Shown here one piece after another: positions 8,963 to 18,301 of a stretch of DNA of 64,000 nt; the stretch's first letter is position 1; each line of letters starts with the position of its first letter. The stretch comes from Paenibacillus sp. D2_2. GTDB taxonomy: Bacteria; Bacillota; Bacilli; Paenibacillales; Paenibacillaceae. The DNA lies in assembly GCF_031199965.1 (NCBI RefSeq), contig NZ_CP133605.1:1830501-1894500 (forward strand), given 5' to 3'. Under the pieces are notes generated by a model that was given only the letters and a program-made list of their open reading frames with translations, was not told the DNA's origin and ran no database searches. Made by a program: the position numbers and the translations under genes.

Positions 8963-9007
8963 AAACTTAACTTACAAAAATTCTGTAGGTCTGTCCATTT
9001 TTTGAAA

Positions 9008-9839
9008 ACAAACCGTTTAACAGACTAAAACAATGTCAATTTATATTGCCTTGGATATAAAATTGGAATTATGCAAAATGATCACTTAAAAGCATGAGTG
9101 AAATCGCTAACAAAAAACATTAGCTAATCTATAGTTTGTTGACTGCTTTCTATTATTTGTCTAGTAGATATCATATTAAAGCATCGACTAGAATAAAGCT
9201 GTAGACATTAGATTCTCACGAGGGATGTGATATCGGACAATATCAGCAAATACGTCACAGGGGTAATCACTAAAACGAGGAGGATAACAAATATCAACAG
9301 ATGTAGGTAGTTGATGCATGTTTCTAGAATCAGAAAAAAACGAAGAACGTAGAAGAGTTTTGAAAGCGCTTATAGTTGCGAGGTTTAAATGCTCTGGTTT
9401 AATGTACTCAATGCCCAAACAGGAAGGTTCATGGTGCTGATGGGCAGGACCGATGGTGGCAGAATATCAATGTAAGTAATTTTTTTCACATTTGAGTCAC
9501 CTATTTAGCAGCAAATGAAGATGCTATCAATGATATATTTCTTGCTGTAGTCACTCATCTAAACCTGGATGGCTGGATGTTAAAGTAGTTAGGATATATA
9601 TATCATATAACCTCTATTCTAGAACATTGAATCACGAACAATGAGATTCAAGTGGAAAACCTACAAAGGGCTGGAACATGTTTTGAAAGACGAAAATTTA
9701 AAACAAATGCTTCAAGGAAGTACCAGGTAAGAGAATTTAATGGTGTCTCTCAACCCCTAATAGGGGTGAAAAGCAACACAAATTCTTCAAAAAATACACA
9801 AGGTTGTTCAAAATATGAACATGAAAGGGGAGAATTGGA
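9008..9839. other. AT-rich intergenic region with no recognisable gene
   Basis: These 830 bases lie between the insertion sequence and the GH85 gene. A 76-codon open frame on the minus strand (9188-9418) has no ribosome site or family resemblance and I do not call it. The segment ends with the AAAGGGGAG ribosome site of the next gene. It is probably decayed accessory DNA plus the promoter of the glycosidase. Confidence 0.5.
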
Positions 9840-12800
9840 ATGAGGACAAAACATACGGGGAAAATCCAATCTATCATCCTGGCGTCAGTAATTACCGCAA
9901 CGACACTATTCGGTGGCATGGGAAGTGTCGCAGCCGACACCTGGCCCTACACTGACGAGGGCAAAGTCGGTGATAACCAGCCGCTGATGCTGGGCCATCG
10001 TGCCTATGATATAGAAACATGGAGCCCTGAAACCGATCCCTATGCGGATTTAATGCGTGCGGAGGTTCCACTTCAAACGAGGATTGCTTCTTATCAACCT
10101 ACACAGGCAAACCCGGAGCTTGACCCTCGGGTGCAGACTCTTTACATGGCTGGCGACTATGGTAACTCCTTTAATCGTGGTACTGCTTACAATAATAAGT
10201 TCAGTGAAAACAACCTGCAAAGCTGGCAGTATATCGACCAGTACTATTCATGGCATGGAGCTGCCGTAGCAGGAACTCCGCTGAACATCTGGACTGGCGT
10301 CAATGAAAAGGACGACCCCACAGGGAGCGGTTGGGCAACACAGCGCAACTTTGAATTCGGCTCTATCAATATGCCCAACCCTGCCTATACCAACGCCGCA
10401 CATAAGAATGGTGTTCTCTCTATGGGTTGCATCTACTTCGACCCTAACAACCGACCAGGTCAGCCTGTGGAGTTGATGCTTGATAAGGATGAAAACGGAC
10501 GCTACATCTTAGTTGATAAGCTGGTTGAGTTTGCAAAATGGTACGGTTTTGACGGTTATTTCTTCAACTATGAAGAGAATATGAATGCCAAATATGTGCC
10601 GATGCTCAAATCGCTAATGCAGCAGGTACGTGAAGCCGGTATGTATACCCAAATGTACGATTCCTTGAAGAACACAGGTAGCATTAACGCCTGGACGAGC
10701 ACCCTTGACAACGATGCCTACAGTTTTTTGGAGGACCCTACACTGGGTAAGGTGCTCAACTCCGTCTTTATTAGTTACGACTGGTCTGCAAATGGCAAGC
10801 TGGCAGCAACTCTCCAGACCGCCGCGCAGCAGAAGATGAGCCAAGCGGATATGTACGAAAAGGTATTCTTCGGCGTTGAGGCCGACCAAGGAAAAATGTC
10901 CAAAGATGGTCATAATTCCACTTATAACTTCCCTGTTTTACGCCTCGCTGGGACGAAAAATCCAGTGGGCAGCATCGCTCTGTTTACCCCCGATAGTTTT
11001 ATCCATGACAATATTGAAGATGCAATTAGCAACGGACAGGAAAATAATCGGGCAAAGAATGAATACCAGTGGATGGTATCGGAGCGAGAACACCTTTATT
11101 TCTCTGGTCCGATGGGTGATCCTACCAAGACCGGTGTGGCGCCCGGTGTATCAAGGAAGGATCTCGGTCTTTCTGATATCGGCGGTTGGGTTGGTGTAGC
11201 GGATTACATGTCCGAGCGCTCCGTTGCGGGTGGCAACATGTTCACGACCACTTTCAACACCGGTCATGGCCTGGAATACCGGATGAACGGCAAGTCTGTA
11301 AACGATGAAGAATGGTCCAACATGAACCTCCAATCCATTCTTCCCACTTGGGAGTGGTGGATGGATACAAGCGGGACCAAGCTTCAGGCTACCTATGACT
11401 ATGGCACTAAGGAAGAGAAATACAGCGTAGATGGCAAACCTATGGTGATTCCTTACCAACAGATCGACCCTTATGAAGGCGGCAGCTCTCTTGCGATTTA
11501 CGGCCAGTTAGACGCCGATAACGAGATGCGCTTATATAAGACTGATATCGCAGTCAAGGAGGAAACGTCCCTCTCGTTGACCTATAATAAGCCCAACGAT
11601 AATCTGGCTCCCTTGAGCATCGGCCTAATTTTCAAGGATTCGCCCGACAGAACCCAGTATATTGATATCCCCAATTCGGACAAGGCAACAGATGGCTGGG
11701 TCACACAAGATATCTCAATTAGTCAGTTCGCAAACAAGAACATTGCAGCTATCACCCTGAAGGTTAACTATGCCGGCTCTCCCATTAATGAGTTCCAAGT
11801 TAACCTAGGGCGTCTGTCCGTTTCCGACAATGAGAACTATACTCCTGCTGCACCACAGAATGTGAAGATTGAAAAAGCATTCAACACAAAGGAAATGATT
11901 GTCTCCTGGGAAATCGCGAATTACAACTTGGTTAAGGAATACCATGTATACGCGAACTATGCCGATGGGCACAGTGAGTTCCTCGGCGGTATCTATGGCA
12001 GTAAATACTATGTGAAGTCGGTGGATAATGGCCTTACTAGTGTTGAAGTACGCGCCACCGGTGCGGATGGCTCCGAGAGCGAGGGAACCAAGGTCTTCTA
12101 TTCCTACGATAACACAGTATCTAACGTTTCCGTCGAGGAAGCACAGACCTCCACTGGTTTCTTTACACAAAGCGCAGTAGCAGAGGAGGTTCGGGCCTCG
12201 TGGAACGCTCCAAAGCGGTTCGACGCCGACAGCTACAAGTTAGACGTCACATTGAACAATAGTTTGGATAAGACGGTGTATTCTGCCACAACCCAATCTC
12301 TGAGCGGAAGCGTCTTGGTACCAGTCAATGAAGGCAACCAGTATTCCTTGAAGATAACCCCTGTTAATGGTGGTATAGACGGAATACCTGTCTGGTATAC
12401 TGGATATTTGAAGGATACCTATTGCGCTCCGTTTGATTCCAAGGTAGAAATCAGCGGCAGCACTCTCCTCATCCATCCGCCCAAGGCAACCGATTGGTGG
12501 AAGATGCGCTTAACCTGGAACGGGGAGGTGTTGAGCATCCCGAACAAGTATCCAAACAACAACAAAGTGAGCGACGGCATCCGCGGTGTGGCTCGCCTAA
12601 ATGCGGTTAAAGTTCCAACAACAAGCGGCACACTGGGTGTAACTATTCAAGATTACTCTGGGAACATCTCCGAGACCGTATACATTCAGTTTGGAAAGGT
12701 TGAGTCTGTAACCATAACGCCTAACGATGTGGATGGTTTAATTGGAACTTCACTAACATTTGAAGCGGAGGTTAGAGGTACTGGACCTGATAAAGTTACT

Positions 12801-15335
12801 TGGGAAGTGTCCGGTAACACAAGTGCTAAGACTACCATTAGTAATGGGGTATTGAACATTGCAGATGACGAAGAAGTCGATGGTACACTGACAGTTACTG
12901 CAACTTCTACTTTTGACCCAACAAAGTCAGGAACAGCGAAAGTACTGGTGGTAAGTGAACTTGTTCCAAAAATAATTAGTGTTGAAATTCCTGACCAAGT
13001 TGACTCCGTTAATGCGGGTACTAATCAGCAATTTACTGCAAATGTTGTAGTGAAAAATAATGCGGACACGTCAGTTACTTGGGAAGTTGAAGGTGCTACA
13101 AACGTAGGTACTACTATCGTTAACAATGGTTTGTTGATGGTGAATGAAGATGAAACAGCGGATCAACTTACAATTAAAGCAACATCTGTAGTAGATCCTA
13201 CAAAATACGCCACTAAAACGGTTAAAGTAGCGCAAGATTTAGACAAACAACGCGATATTACAATTGATGATATGCTTAACGGTACTGTAACAGCGGATAT
13301 GGCAACTGCAAAAGCAGGTGAGACTGTTACGTTGACAGTAACACCTGATGTTGGATATCAGCTTAAACCGGGTTCTTTGAAAGTAAACGGTGAAGCAATC
13401 TTCGCGGACACGTTTACAATGCCAGCTAAACCTGTAACAATCACTGCTGAATTTGAGCAGGACACTACGAGAGAACTCGTAAGTATCGACGCACCATCGG
13501 CAGTGACGGGGTTGCCTAACGGAACCGCAAAGACAGCAGATGCGCTTAAACTACCAGCTAGTGTAACGTTGGTTACGTATACAGATAGTATACTTGCAAA
13601 TGTCACTTGGGACGTTGATGCATCAAGTTACGAACCTGCCTCAAAGTCGGATCAAGTATTTACCGTAGAGGGAACTGTAACACTTCCTAACGGGGTACTA
13701 AACCCCAATAATATCCCATTGACCGTAAGTATTGAAGTGGCAGTAGACGCAGAAGTTGTAACACCCAAGGAACTCTTGAGTATCGTGGATCTTGCAGCAA
13801 TCAGCGGGTTAACAAATGGAACTGCAAAAACAGTCGCTGATCTGAAACTGCCTGCTACCGTTGAAATCGTAACTGATAACGGGACTATGGACGCAATTGT
13901 AGATTGGGATGTAGATTCTGCAAATTATGATCCTTCATTAAAGAAGGAACAAACATTTACAGTAAGTGGTGTAGTAACATTGCCCGGTGACGTGGTAAAT
14001 ACCAATCATATTCCGTTGAACGTAAGCATCGAAGTTACCGTAGCAAAGGAACCAGTAGATGGTGGCAACCAAGGCGGAAACAATAACGGCGGTAGCAACA
14101 ATGGCAATGGAAACATTGGTGGTAATGGTGGTAGCAACAACGGTGGTAGTGCAGGTACGACAACACCTCCGGTTACACCTCCAACAGGTGGCAGTGAAGC
14201 TACATCGGTCACTACTGTATCTGAACAGCAGTTTGATGAGGCTCTCGCAACAGCTGTAGCCAAAGCTGCTGAGCAAGGTACAAATTCAGATGTAGCCATC
14301 AAACTGGATGCTGACGCTCCATCGGATGCTAGAACAATCAAAGTTACGCTGTCAAATGATTCATTGATGAAATTTGTAGCTAGTATGGCGGATACTTTGA
14401 CAGTATCTACGCCAATCGGAACAATGACATTTGATCGAAACATGGTATCGAGTATTTCCAAGCAAGCAACAGGAACTGTTACCATTACTGTTACAAAGCT
14501 TGGAACATCAACATTAGATGCAGATGACCGGCACAAAGTTGGAGACAGACCTGTTGTGAATTTCGATATTAACAGCGGAGACAAGACTATATCGAAGTTT
14601 ATTGGAAGCGTAATAGTAACCATACCTTATACACTTAAGTCCGATGAGAAACCAAATGCAATTGTAGCATATGATATCAATACTGCAGGTCAGCTTGAAG
14701 TAGTAAGAAATGGTAAGTATGATGTGACAACCAAAACAATAACTTTCAGGGCACCTTTTTTATCGCAATATGCTGTAGGGTACAACAATATTGAATTTAC
14801 CGATGTTGCAGCAAGTGCTTGGTACAGTGATGCCGTAAGCTTTTTAGCAGCAAGAGACATAACAAATGGATTAGGTAATGGACACTTTGGTCCTGAAACC
14901 AAAGTGTCCCGAGCACAAAGTCTAGTTATGATCATGAAAGCTTTTGGTATCGAGCCAGATGAAAGCTCTGAAAACAATTTCAGTGACGCAGGAAACGCAT
15001 ACTATACTGGTTATCTAGCAGCGGCAAAACGGTTGGGTATAACAGATGGTGTGGGGAATAACATGTTTACACCTGAAAAAGAAGTTACACGGCAGGAAAT
15101 GTTTGTATTGACATACAATACGCTTAAGAGCATTAATGAATTGCCGGCCGGAACTGCTGTAAAGGAACTGAAAGACTTTAAAGATGCAGGTACAGTTTCT
15201 GCTTATGCAATGGATGCTATGACATTCTTTGTAAATGTCGGAGTTATATCTGGTTCTAACGGTAACATCTTACCAGTAGATCAAGCAACCAGAGCGGAAT
15301 TTGCTCAGATACTTTACAATATTATGATTAAGTAA
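9840..15335 (+). CDS. Surface-anchored endo-beta-N-acetylglucosaminidase (GH85, Ig-like and SLH domains)
   Basis: The 1831-residue secreted protein has a signal peptide (residues 1-32, ending SVAADT) and a GH85 catalytic barrel at about 60-390, with the family's Asn/Glu pair at N243 and E245 in DGYFFNYEEN. Beta-sandwich and Fn3-like modules run to about 950, two Big-type Ig repeats span about 952-1130, a Flg_new-like repeat about 1139-1207, and two Big_4-like repeats about 1210-1402. A Gly/Asn linker (about 1407-1441) and a pre-SLH domain follow, then three SLH motifs from about 1650 to the end. GH85 enzymes cut the chitobiose core of N-glycans; SLH motifs bind pyruvylated wall polymers, so this one should act at the cell surface on host or environmental glycoproteins. 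It starts 7 bases after AAAGGGGAG. The catalytic part is clearly more GC-rich than the anchor part. Confidence 0.9.
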   Translation: MRTKHTGKIQSIILASVITATTLFGGMGSVAADTWPYTDEGKVGDNQPLMLGHRAYDIETWSPETDPYADLMRAEVPLQTRIASYQPTQANPELDPRVQTLYMAGDYGNSFNRGTAYNNKFSENNLQSWQYIDQYYSWHGAAVAGTPLNIWTGVNEKDDPTGSGWATQRNFEFGSINMPNPAYTNAAHKNGVLSMGCIYFDPNNRPGQPVELMLDKDENGRYILVDKLVEFAKWYGFDGYFFNYEENMNAKYVPMLKSLMQQVREAGMYTQMYDSLKNTGSINAWTSTLDNDAYSFLEDPTLGKVLNSVFISYDWSANGKLAATLQTAAQQKMSQADMYEKVFFGVEADQGKMSKDGHNSTYNFPVLRLAGTKNPVGSIALFTPDSFIHDNIEDAISNGQENNRAKNEYQWMVSEREHLYFSGPMGDPTKTGVAPGVSRKDLGLSDIGGWVGVADYMSERSVAGGNMFTTTFNTGHGLEYRMNGKSVNDEEWSNMNLQSILPTWEWWMDTSGTKLQATYDYGTKEEKYSVDGKPMVIPYQQIDPYEGGSSLAIYGQLDADNEMRLYKTDIAVKEETSLSLTYNKPNDNLAPLSIGLIFKDSPDRTQYIDIPNSDKATDGWVTQDISISQFANKNIAAITLKVNYAGSPINEFQVNLGRLSVSDNENYTPAAPQNVKIEKAFNTKEMIVSWEIANYNLVKEYHVYANYADGHSEFLGGIYGSKYYVKSVDNGLTSVEVRATGADGSESEGTKVFYSYDNTVSNVSVEEAQTSTGFFTQSAVAEEVRASWNAPKRFDADSYKLDVTLNNSLDKTVYSATTQSLSGSVLVPVNEGNQYSLKITPVNGGIDGIPVWYTGYLKDTYCAPFDSKVEISGSTLLIHPPKATDWWKMRLTWNGEVLSIPNKYPNNNKVSDGIRGVARLNAVKVPTTSGTLGVTIQDYSGNISETVYIQFGKVESVTITPNDVDGLIGTSLTFEAEVRGTGPDKVTWEVSGNTSAKTTISNGVLNIADDEEVDGTLTVTATSTFDPTKSGTAKVLVVSELVPKIISVEIPDQVDSVNAGTNQQFTANVVVKNNADTSVTWEVEGATNVGTTIVNNGLLMVNEDETADQLTIKATSVVDPTKYATKTVKVAQDLDKQRDITIDDMLNGTVTADMATAKAGETVTLTVTPDVGYQLKPGSLKVNGEAIFADTFTMPAKPVTITAEFEQDTTRELVSIDAPSAVTGLPNGTAKTADALKLPASVTLVTYTDSILANVTWDVDASSYEPASKSDQVFTVEGTVTLPNGVLNPNNIPLTVSIEVAVDAEVVTPKELLSIVDLAAISGLTNGTAKTVADLKLPATVEIVTDNGTMDAIVDWDVDSANYDPSLKKEQTFTVSGVVTLPGDVVNTNHIPLNVSIEVTVAKEPVDGGNQGGNNNGGSNNGNGNIGGNGGSNNGGSAGTTTPPVTPPTGGSEATSVTTVSEQQFDEALATAVAKAAEQGTNSDVAIKLDADAPSDARTIKVTLSNDSLMKFVASMADTLTVSTPIGTMTFDRNMVSSISKQATGTVTITVTKLGTSTLDADDRHKVGDRPVVNFDINSGDKTISKFIGSVIVTIPYTLKSDEKPNAIVAYDINTAGQLEVVRNGKYDVTTKTITFRAPFLSQYAVGYNNIEFTDVAASAWYSDAVSFLAARDITNGLGNGHFGPETKVSRAQSLVMIMKAFGIEPDESSENNFSDAGNAYYTGYLAAAKRLGITDGVGNNMFTPEKEVTRQEMFVLTYNTLKSINELPAGTAVKELKDFKDAGTVSAYAMDAMTFFVNVGVISGSNGNILPVDQATRAEFAQILYNIMIK

Positions 15336-15373
15336 ATTGTACTGACTTATAGATTAGACTAATATAAGCTTTG

Positions 15374-15418
15374 ACAAGCACACCTATTCTTAACTGTGAA
15401 GGTGTGCTTGTTTTCGTT
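15374..15418 (+). terminator. Terminator of the GH85 gene
   Basis: An 11-bp stem ACAAGCACACC / GGTGTGCTTGT (15374-15384 and 15401-15411) is followed by TTTTCGTTT. Confidence 0.85.
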
Positions 15419-16303
15419 TGTCCGAACTTCTAGCCAACAATGGGACAAGCGATAGTAGGTATAAGTACTAGTTAATTTGGAATAGGGTTAGATAAAAAAG
15501 ATTGGTTAGATTGTTGGTTTAGAAAGCACCGTTACCGCGAACGGTTCTACTTACTGGATGTATCGCTATGCAGGCGCATTGAATGAGATCGGTATAGTAA
15601 TCATGTCACTGAACGTTGCTTGGCCTATTCATGTAAAACAACGTCTAATACTTGTTATCATTCCCGCGTGTAATGCTTCATGAGTTAGTTGAAACAGTAC
15701 AATCTCTCCAATTGTATTCGTGTGGAGAAACGGTTCAACTAGGTTTTCTTCTAACCTACCTCGGGTTGCGTTTATGAGGTCATCTTGTTGTTTCAATAAG
15801 CTGTTTCGAAGTTCAATACCGAGGGAGGAGTATCAACCCAAAGTGACGGCATGCTGCCTGAAGGAAACATCAAATGATACTGAAGAGGTAATTGCCTGTC
15901 CTGCTGAGGATTGGTAAAAACAGCATGGTCTCATCTAATCAAGATAAGAAGTGGGGAATGAGCATTATGGTTTTATCGAATGAAGACTCATTCATATCAA
16001 GGGTTAAAGGCACTTTCTGAAAATCCGTTCAAGGAATCCGTAACGTGAAAATTGAAAATTCTTGACTAGAATCTTGACCAAATTTCTTACTATTGACCTC
16101 ATCGCTGCCAGTGGAGAGATGACGTTTTGTACGATAGGGGAATAGCGGGAGAATTCCTGCGACAAGGCCTTTTTGAGTTTTGCTTTTCTACACTTGAGCA
16201 AACCGAAGCATTCAAAATTAATTAAGTGTGACCAAAAATGCGACCATTGATTGAGATCTCAAAGTCGCTTATTGTTAACAGAGGGTTTATTTGCTAACAT
16301 TCT
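15419..16303. other. AT-rich stretch without a supported gene
   Basis: Open frames here are short, lack ribosome sites and resemble nothing I recognise. The related strings AGAATCTTGACCAAATTTCTT (near 16070) and CTTGACCAAATCTTGACT (near 16800) suggest a small local duplication. Together with the tRNA at 16.9 kb it looks like decayed accessory DNA. Confidence 0.4.
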
Positions 16304-16693
16304 TTATTTTATCTCAGTGTTAATGGAAAGATTAACGTCCATTTGTTTAGGAGATTTATATACCTCTAACCTTGATTCATCAATAAAAAAATCTCCATGA
16401 TTATTATCTATCCAAGCATTAATTTCAGTAAGTGTCTCAACAACAAATCCCATGTAAAATCTTAAAGATTCTGGGGCTAATGTAAATTCATTCGTCAAAT
16501 TCTCCACATGATTTTTCCTCTTAATATCACCGAAATCCACGACAATCCCCTGATCCTCGTTAATTAGTTTTAATAAAATAATTCGATTAGGTAGTTCTCC
16601 ACTTTGATTATAAGGAATCACCTTGAAGTTATTGTTAATTTGTTGAAGACAGTTCAGCCTAGAGATGTCACCACGTCTATTTAGTGTAGCCAA
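16304..16693 (-). CDS. Hypothetical protein, probably truncated
   Basis: A 129-codon frame of low-GC, protein-like sequence (NRIILLKLINEDQGIVVDFGDI, then YMGFVVETLTEINAWI). I do not recognise a family. There is no convincing ribosome site at the TTG at 16693 and no better start, so the N-terminus may be lost. It stands alone in the AT-rich region between the GH85 gene and the tRNA. Confidence 0.35.
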   Translation of the reverse strand: MATLNRRGDISRLNCLQQINNNFKVIPYNQSGELPNRIILLKLINEDQGIVVDFGDIKRKNHVENLTNEFTLAPESLRFYMGFVVETLTEINAWIDNNHGDFFIDESRLEVYKSPKQMDVNLSINTEIK

Positions 16694-16866
16694 GCCAAAT
16701 GCTGAGAAAATAGCTGAATATAGTTAACGGATTAACGAAAGAATAAGCATAAAAACTACAAAGATTTTTCTGGTTAATTAACTATCAGAATGTATTCTTG
16801 ACCAAATCTTGACTATAAGGCCGAGATTGTAGCACGCTATATACAACCAAATCTCCTAGAACATGC

Positions 16867-16895
16867 AAAGAACCCTTACACTGTAAGGGTTCTTT
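16867..16895 (-). terminator. Hairpin downstream of tRNA-Val
   Basis: A perfect 13-bp stem (AAAGAACCCTTAC and its complement) with a 3-base loop lies just 5 bases beyond the tRNA 3' end, consistent with termination of the tRNA transcript. Confidence 0.7.
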
Positions 16896-16900
16896 CTCTA

Positions 16901-16973
16901 TGATCTGTAGTGGGCTCGAACCACTGACCCCTACCCTGTCAAGATAGTGCTCTCCCAGCTGAGCTAACAGATC
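16901..16973 (-). tRNA. tRNA-Val (anticodon GAC)
   Basis: The cloverleaf is readable on the minus strand: acceptor arms GATCTGT/ACAGATC, D-arm with AGCTCAGCTGGGAGAGC, anticodon stem CTATC/GGTAG with loop TTGACAG (anticodon GAC) and T-arm GGTTCGAGCC. CCA is not encoded. Its 3' end faces the accessory region at 6-16.9 kb, the usual side for integrative elements to insert. Confidence 0.93.
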
Positions 16974-17135
16974 GAATAATAAGTGAAGACAAAATTTATC
17001 TTATCAAGAAGATCTGCAGATGTCAAACCTTTTTTATCCGGTTATAGTATCATGGTTCTACATTTTCCAACTAGAATAAGCTACTAGGATTTGATAAAAT
17101 ATGAGCTAATTATAAGTTAGAGGGGGCTAAGGCTT

Positions 17136-17504
17136 TTGGATCATGATTTGAAGGAATGGCTGCAGGCTTTTATGAATCAGTTTGAGAAGCGATTTGATTC
17201 TGTCGATCAAAGACTCGATGGTATCGATCAGCGACTAACGGGCATTGAAGAAGACCAGACCCTCATGAAACAAGACATACAGGATATAAAAGATGACCAG
17301 ACCCTCTTGAAGTTAGACATAAACGGCATCAAACAGGATGTACATGAAATTAAAGAAGATCAGCATTTAATTAAACGTGCGGTACTGGACACGAATGAAC
17401 GCGTTATGAAAATAGAGTCTGTCTTGGAAAATCAGCATAGTATCATTGAATTGCTCTCTGCGCGCTCGATCCAGCAGGAAGCTGAACTGAAAAGAATCAA
17501 GTGA
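17136..17504 (+). CDS. Coiled-coil protein with heptad-like repeats
   Basis: This 122-residue hydrophilic protein is almost entirely predicted coiled coil. Repeating units of the type IDQRL-GIEEDQ, IKDDQTLLKLDI and IKEDQHLIKRAV recur about every 14 residues, and there is no signal peptide or membrane segment. The start is a TTG at 17136 preceded by AGAGGGGG at suitable spacing. Similar small coiled-coil proteins are common in Bacillota and some phages, but I cannot assign a role. A strong terminator follows. Confidence 0.7.
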   Translation: MDHDLKEWLQAFMNQFEKRFDSVDQRLDGIDQRLTGIEEDQTLMKQDIQDIKDDQTLLKLDINGIKQDVHEIKEDQHLIKRAVLDTNERVMKIESVLENQHSIIELLSARSIQQEAELKRIK

Positions 17505-17508
17505 ATCC

Positions 17509-17538
17509 ATCCGGTGCTAACGCGCCGGATTTTTTATT
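17509..17538 (+). terminator. Terminator of the coiled-coil gene
   Basis: Stem ATCCGGTGC / GCGCCGGAT with loop TAAC, followed by TTTTTTATTTA. Confidence 0.85.
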
Positions 17539-17658
17539 TAAGCAGGAGTGCTGTGCTTCATAGGATAGGGTCATGTAAGAGGTTTAATAATATTATAATA
17601 CCCATTTATTGGATATGATAGAGATGTAACTATAATCCGAACGGAGGTATCAGTAAGG

Positions 17659-17880
17659 ATGAAGTCCTATAAAACGTGGTTTAAGTTTCGTTGGAGCAAA
17701 GTACTTATGATGAGCATAATGATTGTAGCATTGCTGCTGTCCATGACGGGCTGCGGTCTAGCGCTTAGCCAGAAGACGATGGATAGACAAGCTAAGGTTC
17801 CATGGTGGTCCAGCCCTTCCATATCTAAAGGTGTCTACGCTCCAGCTGTCCAGAAAAAGGTGTATTCCACGGAACCCTGA
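17659..17880 (+). CDS. Small lipoprotein
   Basis: 73 residues: a basic N-terminus, a hydrophobic stretch and the lipobox LSMTGC, so the mature protein is lipid-anchored on the outer face of the membrane. The remaining 40 residues are polar with WWSSPS and no known domain. A GGAGG site lies about 11 bases upstream of the ATG. Function unknown. Confidence 0.65.
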   Translation: MKSYKTWFKFRWSKVLMMSIMIVALLLSMTGCGLALSQKTMDRQAKVPWWSSPSISKGVYAPAVQKKVYSTEP

Positions 17881-17889
17881 TTGTACGGA

Positions 17890-18039
17890 TTACTCATCTT
17901 CCCATTTGCGGGAGTACCCCTTCTTCGTGACATAGAACATCGGGACAATCAAAAGAACGGAAATAATAATTGCGGCAACAATCGTAAGTCCAACCAACGG
18001 ATTAACAGCTCCTTCCGAAGTATTATCCCAACTATACAT
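17890..18039 (-). CDS. Small single-span membrane protein (49 aa)
   Basis: The frame encodes a short N-terminal tail (MYSWDNTSEGAVNP), one long hydrophobic segment (LVGLTIVAAIIISVLLIVP) and a basic/acidic tail ending KWEDE. The composition is that of a genuine membrane peptide rather than a chance frame. No ribosome site is visible upstream of the ATG at 18039, which lowers confidence. It converges on the small lipoprotein gene. Confidence 0.45.
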   Translation of the reverse strand: MYSWDNTSEGAVNPLVGLTIVAAIIISVLLIVPMFYVTKKGYSRKWEDE

Positions 18040-18088
18040 TAAAATAAATTTTTTGTATAATGATGCAAGTTTTTAATTTGTAGTGCGA

Positions 18089-18260
18089 GTTCAAATATGC
18101 CAGTTTTCAGCACCGAGAAGGTTGGATGAAGCTAGGGCGTGAGGAGCGGAGCGTACGTAGTAGGTACGTGAGCACCGGAGGGCCCGGCTGAATTCAAGAT
18201 TCGATGCCGAGTTCGCTTTCTGATTCACTTCGTGATCAAAAGGGGCCTATTTGAACAACC
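18089..18260 (+). repeat. Foldback repeat, copy A (full length)
   Basis: Full copy in the orientation defined as forward: it starts GTTCAAA, continues with TTTTCAGCACCGAGAAGG, a central CGTAC...GTACG hairpin, CCCGGCTGAATTCAAG and TGATTCACTTCGTGATCA, and ends TTTGAACAACC. It fills the gap before the GNAT gene. Confidence 0.85.
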
Positions 18261-18301
18261 TTATTAAGTGTGCACTATAAAGAACTATGGGAGGGATAGG
18301 A

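Larger units (their letters stand above)
6274..9007 (+). mobile_element. Decayed insertion sequence (DDE transposase) carrying a group II intron remnant
   Basis: Terminal inverted repeats are visible at 6274-6292 (TTTCTAAAAATGGACAGAC) and 8989-9007 (reverse complement TTTCAAAAAATGGACAGAC), matching at 18 of 19 positions. The right repeat starts 27 bases after the transposase stop, as expected for an IS. Inside are fragments of a DDE transposase and, between them, about 1.5 kb of antisense group II intron. The transposase is missing part of its N-terminal half and carries stops and frameshifts, so the element is dead. No convincing target duplication is seen. The transposase resembles IS4/IS5/IS1182-type enzymes; the family is not certain. 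Confidence 0.8.

Noticed and set aside
9188..9418. 76-codon minus-strand open frame
   Set aside because: No ribosome site, no family resemblance, and located in decayed AT-rich DNA.
15720..15917. 65-codon open frame with several cysteines
   Set aside because: Irregular composition, no start signal, and no resemblance to a known family.
16304..16693. Integrase remnant next to tRNA-Val
   Set aside because: No catalytic R-H-R-Y pattern of a tyrosine recombinase is visible; kept only as a hypothetical protein.
18089..18260. The intergenic repeats as a CRISPR array
   Set aside because: The copies are kilobases apart, occur in both orientations and have foldback ends; there are no regular spacers and no cas genes in the window.
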